Shown here piece by piece: positions 11,290 to 21,269 of a DNA stretch of 64,000 nucleotides. The DNA lies in contig JAITYX010000007.1 of the NCBI GenBank assembly GCA_021018815.1, positions 2,481,001 through 2,545,000 of the forward strand, given 5' to 3'. The translations under genes were made by a program, and so were the position numbers. Each line of letters starts with the position of its first letter. Position 1 is the stretch's first letter. This DNA comes from Talinum fruticosum. Taxonomy: Eukaryota > Streptophyta > Magnoliopsida > Caryophyllales > Talinaceae. Below the pieces are notes generated by a model, which made no database searches, was not told where the DNA came from, and saw only the letters and a program-made list of their open reading frames with translations.

Positions 11290-12951
11290 AGAATTTGGCG
11301 GACTTTGGAATTGTGCCACAGGTGCATGGCGCCTACGAGGGAAGGGTGGTTGTTGGTGTAGTAGCGGAGGGAGTAGAGGTGCGCCGTCGCCGGTATGATC
11401 TTGACGATGTGCTTGAGCGCGGCGGAGGGAGAACAGGTATGATCGTTAGGGGCTCGGCTCTAAGTGGCTGACCCGGAGTGAGTGGATCGAGGGGTTCTTC
11501 CCTTGGAACCTCGCAGGCTGAAGGGGCTGCTCGCCCGACCCGCTGGAGTAGCTAGGTCGTCCGACCCACCCAGGCTCGCTGTCCGAGCCGAGTACGACGA
11601 TTTGAGCTTGAGGAGCAGCTCGACCCTCAGCCAGTTCCCACTCGCTTCTTCTTGGTGTTCCTCCCCTTGCCCGGAAGGACCTGCCTCAGCCCGCAGGTTC
11701 CTCGGCGTCTGCTGCTCGCTGCATCTGCAGCTTCTTCTTCTTCTTCAGCCCCGTTGTCCGAGGAGGTCGGAGCCGGGCTGGAAGACTCTTCGAGACGCGT
11801 CTCGAGTCACCATGGTCTCGAGCCGCCTTGGACCTTCTCTCTCGAGGAGCTCGACCAGCTCCTTCTGCTCCTTCACCAGTGCCGTCATCTCGAGAACTAG
11901 AGACCGTTGCTCTCGGATTTGAGATTGGGCTAATTTTTGGTTGAGAGTCATAGATCGATAGACAGTCTTGTATGACCGGAGCATGCCCTTGAACTCGAGA
12001 GGACATCGAGTTAATCTTGTCCGTAAAAGCGAGAGGACAAGAAGGAGGAGAGAGATCGAGAAACACCCGAGGTGGAAGCACCACCAGGTGACGGAAGAGA
12101 GAGAGGGGTTTCTTTCGAGTCCGAGGGGACTTAGGCCTCGCTTCGAGTTATGAACCCGCACTCCGGGTTGGACTTCCCGGAACCCATACCCTGAAGCTCC
12201 TTCTTACCAACCACAATCGTAGCTTCGAGACTGCGTTTGGGTCGAAGGGAGAGAGACCTTGAATTGCTTGAGAACAAGGGTCGAAGAGCACCGAAGGGAA
12301 GAGGGGTGTTCTTCTTATTTTGTATTTGAGCTGGCACAGCGACCATCCGCTTCAATTATTGAAGGAAAGAGGTCTACTTTGTAGCCCTCAAGAATGTCAA
12401 AAAGAGCTTTGAGATGCTTGGAGTTAGGGTTCTCCTTGCTAGAGTGCTGAGAGAAAAAGGTTCTCATCAGCGAAAGCACGTAAGCCTAGCTTCGACTTCA
12501 ACCGAGTCACGTAAAAGTTCTTTCCGGACCCGTGGAGCTCTTTGGCATACTTTTCAAAGAAGTCATCAGCGACTTCAGTGAAAGGAATGGAATTGCTATT
12601 CAAGAAGAGAGAGGAGACCTTGAACAAGCGGTGGAGGAGAGAGGTGTTGATGTGAACGGTGATGTTCGAACCCCGGAGGTTAGAACATTTTCTCGAGTGG
12701 GTGAGGTGAGTATAGAACTCGGAGACGAGTTCGGGATAGATGAACTCGCTGAAACACAGGAAGTTGTATGCTCCGGTGGTTTGAATGTGGGACAACCAAG
12801 AAAATTTGGTTGTTGGAAAGAATTTATCGTCCAGCGCAAAATGCCGAGTGACAATGGGTTTGGAGGGGGTTGAGCTTTCCGGCGTTTTGGTGCGAGACTT
12901 TTTGGAAGAGGAGGAGACCTGGAAGTCGGGGTGGTTACCTCTTTTAGGCAT
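11290..12951 (-). pseudogene. Third ORF of element A (env-position protein, function unknown)
   Basis: Starts with M-P-K-R-G at 12951, the start shared by copies B2 and B4. An open run of about 170 residues holds the conserved block D-D-K-F-F-P-T-T, F-S-W-L-x-H-I, C-F-S-E-F-I-Y-P-E-L-V, E-F-Y, then L-L-H-R-L-F-K-V and F-F-E-K-Y-A-K-E, which resembles the plant-transposon-associated domain found on extra ORFs of plant retroelements. After a frameshift near 12440 come a Lys/Ser-rich linker, a coiled-coil stretch (M-T-A-L-V-K-E-Q-K-E-L-V-E-L-L, near 11860-11900) and a charged tail. The 3' end is uncertain. No signal peptide or membrane segment is evident, so 'env-like' describes position only. 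A host-derived passenger gene is an alternative origin. Confidence 0.75.
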
Positions 12952-13574
12952 TTTGAGAGAAGGAAGGAAAGATGAAACTTTCAAGTAGGAAAGAGAAGGA
13001 GAGGTAGAAGAGAAGAAACGAAAAAGGTGTAGAAGAAAAAGATGAGAGCAGATCGAAACTTACGAGAGATGGCTTCTTCGACGCTTGCGAAGTTCAAGGA
13101 TGATTGTTCACGTAGAAATCTTCCGCGAAAAGTTTCATTTGAGAGAAATGGAATGTAGAATACCGAGATGAAGATGAATAGGCACTATTTATAAAAAATA
13201 GAAGCCCGTCAACTATCCGTTAAGTATAACTCCGTTCGACTCGGCTTGTCCATCGACCACCAAAGACCGGTGTGATGGTTCTCTTTAACGGTTAAGATTT
13301 CAGTGGTTAGAAATCCACAGCTATATCTCGATCACAACGCTCGAGAGAGAGAGAGAAAGATTTTGAAAATATGATCCGAAACTCTCCACTATTCTAGAGA
13401 TAGTTTCGAAAATTTGAAGTCCAAGTTTCTCTACGTCCGAGTTTGACTCGGATTGGTTTCGAGTGACTCGAAACACGAAATAACTACCAGCCCAAGTATC
13501 ATCGAATCAATCGAACTAATGGTTATTAAAAGTGAAAACACATAACACGTAATTATGCAGTGGATAGCATATAA
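12952..13574 (-). promoter_or_regulatory. Putative internal promoter and leader of the third ORF (A)
   Basis: Between the pol stop and the third-ORF start. The minus strand has TATAAATAG at about 13185-13193, roughly 235 nt before the ATG, followed by a C/T-rich leader; a GA tract lies at 13343-13360. The MYB-like site near 13290 (TTTAACGGTTA) differs from the MSA consensus by one base. Confidence 0.5.
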
Positions 13575-16500
13575 TTAAGCATTTAACATACCAAGCTCAT
13601 TCCGAATAAAACAAAACCGATCTTCACCAAGAGGCTTAGTAAAGATATCAGCTAATTGAAGATTAGTAGGAATGAACTCAAGTTCAACATCACCTTTTTC
13701 CGAGTGATCGCGTAGGAAGTGATATCTCGACCTCGATATGCTTTGTTTTCGAATGCTCGGACAGGGTTCTTGGTGATGCTAATTGCACTTTGGTTGTCAC
13801 ACTTGATTGGTACCGATTTGAATGATAGTCCAAGATCTTTCAAGTGTTGCTTTATCCATAGAATCCGAGCGTAATGGGCTCCAACTGCAATGTATTCAGC
13901 TTCAGCGGTTGATAGAGCTACCGAGTTCTGTTTCTTTGAATGCCAAGATATTAGGGATTGACCCGCAAATTGGCACGCTCCGGACGTGCTCTTTCGATCA
14001 ACTTTGTATCCTCGCATAGTCTGCGTCCGAGTATCCAGTGAGAGTCGGTTCGAGTCCGTGGAATACCATATACCTAAATTCCGAGTACCGCAAGATATCC
14101 GAATATTCTCTTCACCGCAGTGAGATGTGATTCTTTTGGATTAGCTTGAAATCTTGCGCATAGACAAACACTCGAACATTATATCCGATCTCGCTTGAAG
14201 TAAGATATAGTAAAGATCCAATCATACCTCGATAGAGTTTCGATCTATTGCTTTACCTTTCTCGTCCGAGTCAAGCTTTATACTCGCTTGCTCATAGGGG
14301 TAGATGCGTGCTTTGCATCTTGAAGTTTGTATTTCTTCAGCAGTTCCTTGTTATACTTAGATTGATGAACAAAGATCCCATCCTTGTCTTGTTTGATTTG
14401 TAAGCCAAGGAAGAAATTAAGTTCCCCCATCATGCTCATTTGGAATTCTTGACTCATCAACTCGGAAAATTCTAGGCACGTAAACTCATTAGTAGCACTG
14501 AAAATAATATCATCAACATAGATTTGAACAATAAGGAAATCTTTCCCCTTGGTCTTTATGAAGAGAGTCTTGTCGATCTGACCTCTTTTAAAATCATTTT
14601 GAACCAAGAAGCTACTCGAGTCTTTCATACCAAGCTCGAGGTGCTTGTTTAAGACCATAGAGAGCCTTTTGAAGTTTGAAAACATGATTTGGAAATTCCG
14701 AGTTTTCAAAACCAGGAGGTCTGCTCGACATAGACTTCTTCTTCAATAGAACCATTAAGAAATGCACACTTAACATCCATTTGATATAATTTAATATGCA
14801 TGCTGGATGCAAATGCCAACAGATATTCGATAGCTTCAATTCTGGCTACAGGTGCAAAGGTTTCCCCACAATTGATTCCTTCTTCTTGATTGTAACCTTG
14901 AGCCACAAGTCTAGCCTTGTTTCGACTACCACTACACCCTCATCCAGTTTGTTCTTGAAAACCCATTTGGTTCCTATAACTCGGGTGGTCGGAAGGTCGG
15001 TTGGTCGGAGTCCGGACTTGGTTTCTCTCGAATTGATTGAGTTCCTCTTGCATGGCCTCTACCCATTCAGGTTCACTAAGGGCCTCTAGTGCATTTTTGG
15101 GTTCGTTTAATGAAATGAATGCAGTGAATGCACATAGATTATGTAGAGAGGAATGAGTTCTTACCCCAGTGTTGATGTCGAGAGTATGTTCTCTAGTGGA
15201 TGACTAGAAGAGAACTTGAAAGCGTTACCTATCCTATGATTCACCAGATTTGTAGGTTGAATTGGTTGATCCGCCTGTTCCGAGTTAGCTCCATGCTCGG
15301 TTTCACCTTCGGCGTTCGAGTTGACTCTTGAGCTACTTCATTCCGAGTGGCATCATTCCGAGTTAGCCGAGTTTGAGTCTTTCCGAGCTCGGCTTCATCT
15401 TCTTCTCTCGCTGAGCTTCGGATCCGAGTATGAAGACACACTAGGCTTTTCCTGTTTAAGTTCATCAAAAATAACGTGGATGCTCTCTTCCACTTTGTTA
15501 GTTCTTTTGTTAAAGACACGATAAGCTTTACTATGTGAAGAGTAACCCGGAAAAATACCTTCATCTGACCTATCATCAAACTTGGTTAGGTGATCCTTAC
15601 CATTATTGTGAATAAAAGACTTGCAACCAAAGGGATTAAAGTATGAGATGTTTGGCTTCTTCGCTTTGTAGAGCTCGTAGGGTGTTTTCTTCAATATTGG
15701 TCCGATGAGGCATCTATTTAGTGTATAGTTCGCGGTGTTGATTGCCTCCGCCCGAAGTAGTAGGGAAGATCATGTTCGATCATCATAGTCCTAGCTATTT
15801 CTTCAAGAGTTCTGTTCTTTCTCTCTATAACTCCGTTCCGTTGAGAAGTTCTTGGTGCTGAGAAGTTGTGAGAGATTCCATTCCGATCGCAGAACTCCGA
15901 GAATTTCGAGTAGTCGAACTCCCTTCCATGGTTAGTTCGAATCCTTTGAATTTGAGTTTGAGACTCAACTTGAATCTTTCTACGGAATTTGCTCGAACTC
16001 CTTGAATGCTTCATTTTTATGCTTGAGAAAACACACCCAGGTAAATCTTGAAAAGTCATCAATAATGACAAGAATGTAGGATTTACCTCCGAGGCTCTTC
16101 ACTGGAATTTCACCACATAGATCCATATGTAGCAGTTCAAGCACCTTTGATGTGGAAACAGTCTTGAGAGACTTAAATGAAGATTTGACCTGTTTCCCCT
16201 TGTACATGCTTCACAAACTTTGTCTTTAGTGAAAGCACAACTTGGCAATCCCCGACTAGGCCATGATCCGATAACTTTTTAATAGTATGCATGCTTATGT
16301 GACCTAATCTATGATGCCATTGCCAAGACTCATCAATGAGAGATGCTTTTAGGCACGACAAGTTCTGCTCGGGTCGAAAGAGGAATGATATAAGTGTTAC
16401 CTGATCTCTTACCCGAGAGCTTTACCTCTTTGGTGGTCTCATCCGAGATGTAGCACTTAGATTGAGTGAATCTTACCTCCGACCTTTGTCGCATAGCTGG

Positions 16501-16732
16501 GAGATGCTAAGCGATTGTATTTTAGCCCTTTGACAAGGTAGATCGGGCTGACCAGATTGCTTCCATTTCCAATCTTGCCAATACCAACTATCTTGCCTTT
16601 GCTATCATCCCCAAAGGTTACTTTTCCTCCTTTGTATGACTCTAGCTCGGAAAAGAGTCCTTGGTCACCCGACATGTGTCGTGAACACCCGCTGTCCAGG
16701 TACCAATGTCCTTTTGTTCTTTTCCGAGTAAC
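13575..16732 (-). pseudogene. Element A pol: protease, integrase, RT, RNase H
   Basis: Protease keeps G-H-W-Y-L-D-S-G-C-S-R-H-M (about 16660-16710), active-site DSG intact. Integrase has the H-H zinc region S-W-Q-W-H-H-R-L-G-H (about 16330), the first catalytic Asp in M-D-L-C-G-E and the Glu in V-I-E-R-K-N, but the second Asp is Asn (R-T-N-H-G-R-E, near 15925). RT has A-Q-G-Y-N-Q-E-E-G, V-K-C-A-F-L-N-G, Q-A-P-R-A-W-Y-E-R and Y-V-D-D (near 14515). RNase H has D-R-K-S-T-S-G-A-C and S-T-A-E-A-E-Y, ending at the stop at 13575. At least six frame changes interrupt it. The expected product is a copia polyprotein that copies element RNA into DNA and integrates it. Confidence 0.92.
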
Positions 16733-16796
16733 CTGCAAAACAGAGAAAAACTAACCTTTCTCACTTCCTCTAACAAACCCGAGTAACAAATTTTAC
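16733..16796 (-). other. Intron-like segment at the gag-pol junction (A)
   Basis: On the minus strand a 64-nt block runs from TCA|GTAAAA to TTTTGCAG|GTTACTC. It holds in-frame stops in the gag frame. Removing it joins ...K-G-T-S to V-T-R-K-R-T-K-G-H-W-Y-L-D, in frame with protease. Equivalent blocks occur at 26966-27028, 45113-45175 and 55148-55210. Confidence 0.55.
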
Positions 16797-18548
16797 TGAG
16801 GTCCCTTTCTGAGGAAGAAGACTCTTTGGAACCCAGATTTGTATTATTTTGGGTTTAGCTGGACTCCGAGACTTTCGTTTCAAGTGCTCGAGTCCGTGTT
16901 TCGCTTTTCTTAACCGATTTTCTTTTTAGAGAAGAGGGAGGGGGCTGCCTTCTGAAGGTTTGCCTGGGCACGATCCTTTGTTTGTTAGTATGGATGGGAC
17001 CGTGCTCAGCCTTTTTGAACTTGACAGTTCTAGTATCTTTCTTAAAAAGATTGGTGTAGGAATTTGATTCCTCCACTTCATTGAAACCAAGTCCTTCTTT
17101 TCCGAAGGAAACACATTGGGCTCCTAAAAGCATGTCAAGGTTTTTCCGACCTTGAGTGAATTTTAAAACAAGAGCCCGAGACTCATGGAGCTTCTGTTTG
17201 AGTTGCTCATTCTCTTTTCCGAGTGACTCGGACTTAGTCTCATTGGACTGAGCATTTTTCTTGAGTTCTCTAAGAGTTAGTCTTAGTTTTTCTAATTCAT
17301 TTTTCAAATTCATGCTTTCAGTAGAGGTAGACTCAAGTTGCTCCTTGAATCGTGAAGAATCGGAGTTTGACTTTTCTTCCAAAGTAAAAATATACTTAGC
17401 TAAATCAACTTTGGAGAATTTAAGAAAGTATTCGATTACCTCCCGAGGATTTGTTTCCTCATTATCCGAGTCCGACTCGCTTCGAGTCGATGAGTGCCAT
17501 CGGACATCTTGAGTCGTCCGAGTCCTTGTCTTCGGATGAGTCCTCATCACTCCATGTGGCCAACATAGCTTTCTTCCTTTTTCTCGTCCACTTTTCTCTT
17601 TGGACGAGTCTTTGACTATGTGGTCTTTGCTGCCACATTCGAAACAACCGGAATTCTTAGTCAAAGATAGCTTAGAAGGGGAAGAATACTTATCTTTCCG
17701 GTCCTTCTTGTCTTGTTTGTAGTAGTCTTAGACTTCTTATCCTATCTTTTGTGCTTCATTATTCTCTTGAAGCCACTTGCAATCAACGCCATGGGATCTT
17801 CTTCCGAGTCGGAGGAACTCGGAATTTCATTTTGGGTTTCGAGACCTTTAGAGCGATATTTCTTTTTGTGCTTGCCTCAGCATCCTCCTCTTCTAGGTGG
17901 ATTTCGTGAGTAAGAAGTTTTCCTATCAGCTCGTCCGGTTTCAGCTGTGCAAGATTCCGAGCCTCTTCTATGGCGAGTTACTTTTGGACCCCATCGTCTC
18001 TTGGGTAGGCTTCCGAGAATTTTGCGACACATTTCTTCATGGGAAATTTTCTTTCCCGGAGATTTGAGATTATTGGTAATCTCGGTGAAGCGAATGAACA
18101 TCCGAGTAATGTTCTCCTCTCGGCTCCATTTTGAAAAGCTCATATTTATGAAGATACTCGACCGATCTTCGCTTGTCTTACCCGACTTGTACCTTCGTAG
18201 GTGTTGACTAAAGTATCCCACACCTCTTTGCGCGAGTCACGAGCAGAGACTCGATTATATTCTTCCGAGCTTATGGCGCACATAAGGATGTTCATTACTT
18301 TGAAGTTCTTTCTGAACTTCTCTGCTTCTCCTGGTGTGAACTCAGCCTTTGTCTTAGGAACGAGTCCGAACTCTTCCGATTTCATAGGGACATAGTTTCC
18401 ATTTTGTATGATTTCCCATAGATCTTCATCGTGATCCATGAGGAAACATTCCATAAGCTTCTTCCAAGTGCCCAAAGTTTGATCCTTTGAATTTTGGTGG
18501 CTCGTTGGAAGATCTTCCTTCATCGAACTCTCCATTGTGTTGAGCCAT
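16797..18548 (-). pseudogene. Element A gag
   Basis: Capsid/nucleocapsid precursor. The start is set at 18548 (M-A-Q-H-N-G-E-F-D-E), as in copies C and B1. The N-terminal copia-type gag domain shows W-K-K-L-M-E-C-F, then V-W-D-T-L-V-N-T-Y-E-G-T-S and later F-T-E-I-T-N-N-L-K-S and K-I-S-H-E-E-M-C. The zinc knuckle near 17640 reads C-F-E-C-x4-H-x3 but the last Cys is lost through an extra base (GACTCGTCC instead of GACTGTCC in other copies). Downstream is a long coiled coil (about 17200-17450) and a basic tail ending in the W-V-P-K block near 16830. Frameshifts near 18150, 17880 and 17560. Confidence 0.9.
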
Positions 18549-18593
18549 ATGATCTTTAGACCTTTGGATTGTTAAATCCTTTCGTAAAGGCTA

Positions 18594-18605
18594 GGCTCGA
18601 TACCA
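18594..18605 (-). other. Element A primer-binding site, tRNA-iMet-like with a 1-nt gap
   Basis: Minus strand reads TGGTATCGAGCC two bases after the 5' LTR. The complement of plant initiator tRNA-Met is TGGTATCAGAGCC, so one A is missing. Confidence 0.8.
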
Positions 18606-18607
18606 AT

Positions 18608-20134
18608 TGAAAGTTTGCTCATGGAGAGGTAAAGTCACCCTAGGGGGTGAATAGGATGATGAAGAATTTCTTAGAAAATTAAGCTATTTGGCTCGGAATA
18701 GAAGCAAAAGTGAATTCCGAGTCTATTTGGGAGTCGGACAATAGTCACTCGTAATACAGACTTAAGAAAGTCTCGAGTCTAGAATGAGCTTAGAAAGTGA
18801 ACACTCGGAGATTTACGTGGAAACCCTCCAGGGGCAGAAAACCGCGGACCGTGCTAATCCAAGCACGAAGTCAAATCCACTATTTTGAGTCCACAAAATA
18901 CCGTGAACTTGACGGAACCCAAGCTGCTCCCTTAGACAACTCTTACAAGTTTTTCCTAGACTCGAAGTTCCCTTATCCGATCTAGTACTTCCTAGCTGAG
19001 ACACCCTTTACAGCTAGGGGCAACTAAGCTGAGTTAACCCTTACAGCTTAGTCAAGGGACCTTACAGAGAAAGTAAGAAAGTGTTTGTAACTTGGTACAA
19101 GACCTTACAACTCGAAAGTAATGAATTATAGAGTGGGAGTTGTAAGTAGAAGATTGAAAGTAAATACAATGACTTTGCTCAAGTACGTGTATTAACAATA
19201 ATTTCGGCCCATCTTGAAGTCTTGTGAAGTGGCTTCTATTTATAGATGACCGAGCAGAGTAGCCGTTATCTTCATCTCGCCGACCGAGAGTCCTCTCGTG
19301 ACCGTTGATAGAAGCTTTCTAAGTCACTCGGAAAGTATCCGTTGTAATGTGAACGTTGGACAACGGTTTAACTCTCTTAGAAGTCCCAAAACCACTGGTG
19401 GTGTCTTTAAAGATAAGGTGGAAACCACCGTTAAGCTTAGCGTTCAGCTTTTCCGGACTTCGGGACTCGGAGCGAGAGAAGGTGAAAAGCCATGTCTCGC
19501 TGGTGATTTGACGTTCGAAGCCGGTTACTTTTGTAGTTTGAAAAGCGTATCCTCGTTTGAATAACTTACAAAAGTAAATCAATTTTGGTTCTCAAAGTAT
19601 AAAATACTTTGGTCCAAGATTAGACACGGATAATAAAATAATTATGATAATTAATCAACTAATTATCCGAGTTAGAAACGAAATGGAATTTTCCGAGTCT
19701 AATATCCATGATACTCGGAATTCCATCCGACTTAGTCTAAGCGAAGAATCAAGTTCAAGTAAAGAATATCGAGTAAAGTAACTTGAAATAGACTAAGTAT
19801 GAAACAGACTAGAGGTACCGACTCTAATGAAATAGAGTTTATAATCGAAGCTAGTTTACGAGTGAGAGAAGGTGAAACACTAGTCCACTCAATCTGCGAT
19901 AAACTCGAGTGATGCTCGGACTCGGAACAAAGAATCGGCTTTCGAGTCACTTAAAGAAGCGCAATAAACACATGAAGTGCAAGTCTGTAGTACTTAGAGA
20001 AGATACCCTTTCATTCGGAAAAGTTTCTAAAACACAGAGAATGCCTTGGAATCAAAACTCTATAAATACGAGATGGTTATTTCGATTCATGTAATGTAAC
20101 TCTGAAATGCGTTGAGCAGATGTCCGAGTCTTCA
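18608..20134 (-). repeat. Element A 5' LTR
   Basis: 1,527-bp LTR with TG...CA ends. TATA box on the minus strand near 19238-19247 (TATAAATAG), where the element transcript should begin. It lacks about 33 bp present in the 3' LTR near 7137-7175. Confidence 0.94.
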
Positions 20135-20598
20135 TTATTGTAAGGTCTTAAGTTACTAAGATGATTATTTTACGTGAACTTGCTGCTCCAAATTTGGATA
20201 GACAATTTCTACCTATTTTATATCCTATATTGGACTCGATAAATAAAAAACAGAATTCGGATTTTTAAATTTGTTACCTAAATTTACTCGGATCTGCCTG
20301 TTCAATACCCATATCATCTGTATTAATGAATTAATTATTACATGTTCAACCATGCAACCTCGAGGAAATCATCCAAGACCAAATTAAGTTGAGAGCCTTT
20401 CCGTTTACACTTCACGATAAGGCTAAAGATTGGTTATATTACCTAGCCCCCGCAACATTCACTACATGGACCCAAATTTATAAAACATTTTTAGATAAAA
20501 TTTTTCCTCTATCTAGGATCGGGTCCATTAGAAAAGAAATTTGTGGCATTAAACAGATGCAGGGAGCCTTTTTATGAATATTTGGAACGTTTTAATAA

Positions 20599-20971
20599 CG
20601 GGTTTTGGATTAAAATAAATTGTACTTTGGGGGTATTGGACGTTTATGTACCAAACTATAAAGTTGATCGATCATGCACCGTACTTTAGGGGTGATTTTC
20701 TTTTCTAAACTACAACCTATTTAGGGGCGGCAATTTAGTTGTTTTATGATTTGTCAAGTTGAGAATAACTATTTTAGTGAGGTGTAGCACAGTAATTTCC
20801 CTTTTCTTAGTTTGACACGTTATAAAACAATTGAATTGACGCTCCCTAAATACGTAGTGGTTTAGGAAAAAAGTACCCCCAAAGTACAATGCATGATCAG
20901 ATCAACTTTATAGTTTGGTACATAAACGTCCAATACTCCTAAAGTACAGCTTTATTTTAATTCCAAACCCC
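20599..20971. mobile_element. MITE with long terminal inverted repeats (373 bp)
   Basis: The two ends are near-perfect inverted repeats of about 120 bp (for example ATTGGACGTTTATGTACC on the left against GGTACATAAACGTCCAAT on the right). It is flanked by an 8-bp duplication TTTAATAA (20591-20598 and 20972-20979), or 9 bp with one mismatch. No coding capacity. The 8-9 bp duplication fits hAT or Mutator; the long inverted repeats favour a Mutator-like foldback MITE. Confidence 0.88.
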
Positions 20972-21269
20972 TTTAATAAATTGTGTGCTAGTTACCCCCA
21001 AAATTAAATTTCGAGCATTTATCGATTCAATATTTTTATGATTTATTGCCAATAGAAAGTAATCTAGTAGATATCGCCCGGGGGAGGGGGAAGGGAGGGG
21101 GCTTGTTTAATAAGACTCCAACACGAGCTAGAGAACCGCTTAATATTACGGCCCAAAATACTCAACAGTTTGAAATTGGAAATATCCAATTTAGGAGAGT
21201 TATTGAGTTCAATTTAAGTCCATTTGTAAAGACCAAATTGTCCCAAATTACTGCTATGCTGAACAAACT

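Larger units (their letters stand above)
6293..20134 (-). mobile_element. Element A: complete SIRE/Maximus-like copia retrotransposon
   Basis: Full-length minus-strand element with LTRs at 6293-10896 (3' LTR, containing an insertion) and 18608-20134 (5' LTR), both TG...CA, flanked by the perfect target duplication TTATT (6288-6292 and 20135-20139). Without the nested 3,041-bp LTR it is about 10.8 kb. Internal order on the minus strand is primer site, gag with zinc knuckle, protease, integrase, reverse transcriptase, RNase H, a third ORF and a polypurine tract. RT before RNase H and after integrase is the copia order; the large size and extra ORF after RNase H resemble SIRE/Maximus elements. 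All frames are broken by indels, many at CAG/CTG/CGG sites. It is inserted in the leader of the Athila-like element. Confidence 0.95.

Noticed and set aside
12532..12988. Plus-strand open frames opposite the third ORF
   Set aside because: Antisense shadows of the conserved minus-strand coding block.
19330..19400. MSA-type AACGG motifs in the LTR U3 region
   Set aside because: AACGG words occur but flanking bases do not fit YCYAACGGYYA; not counted with the internal promoter sites.
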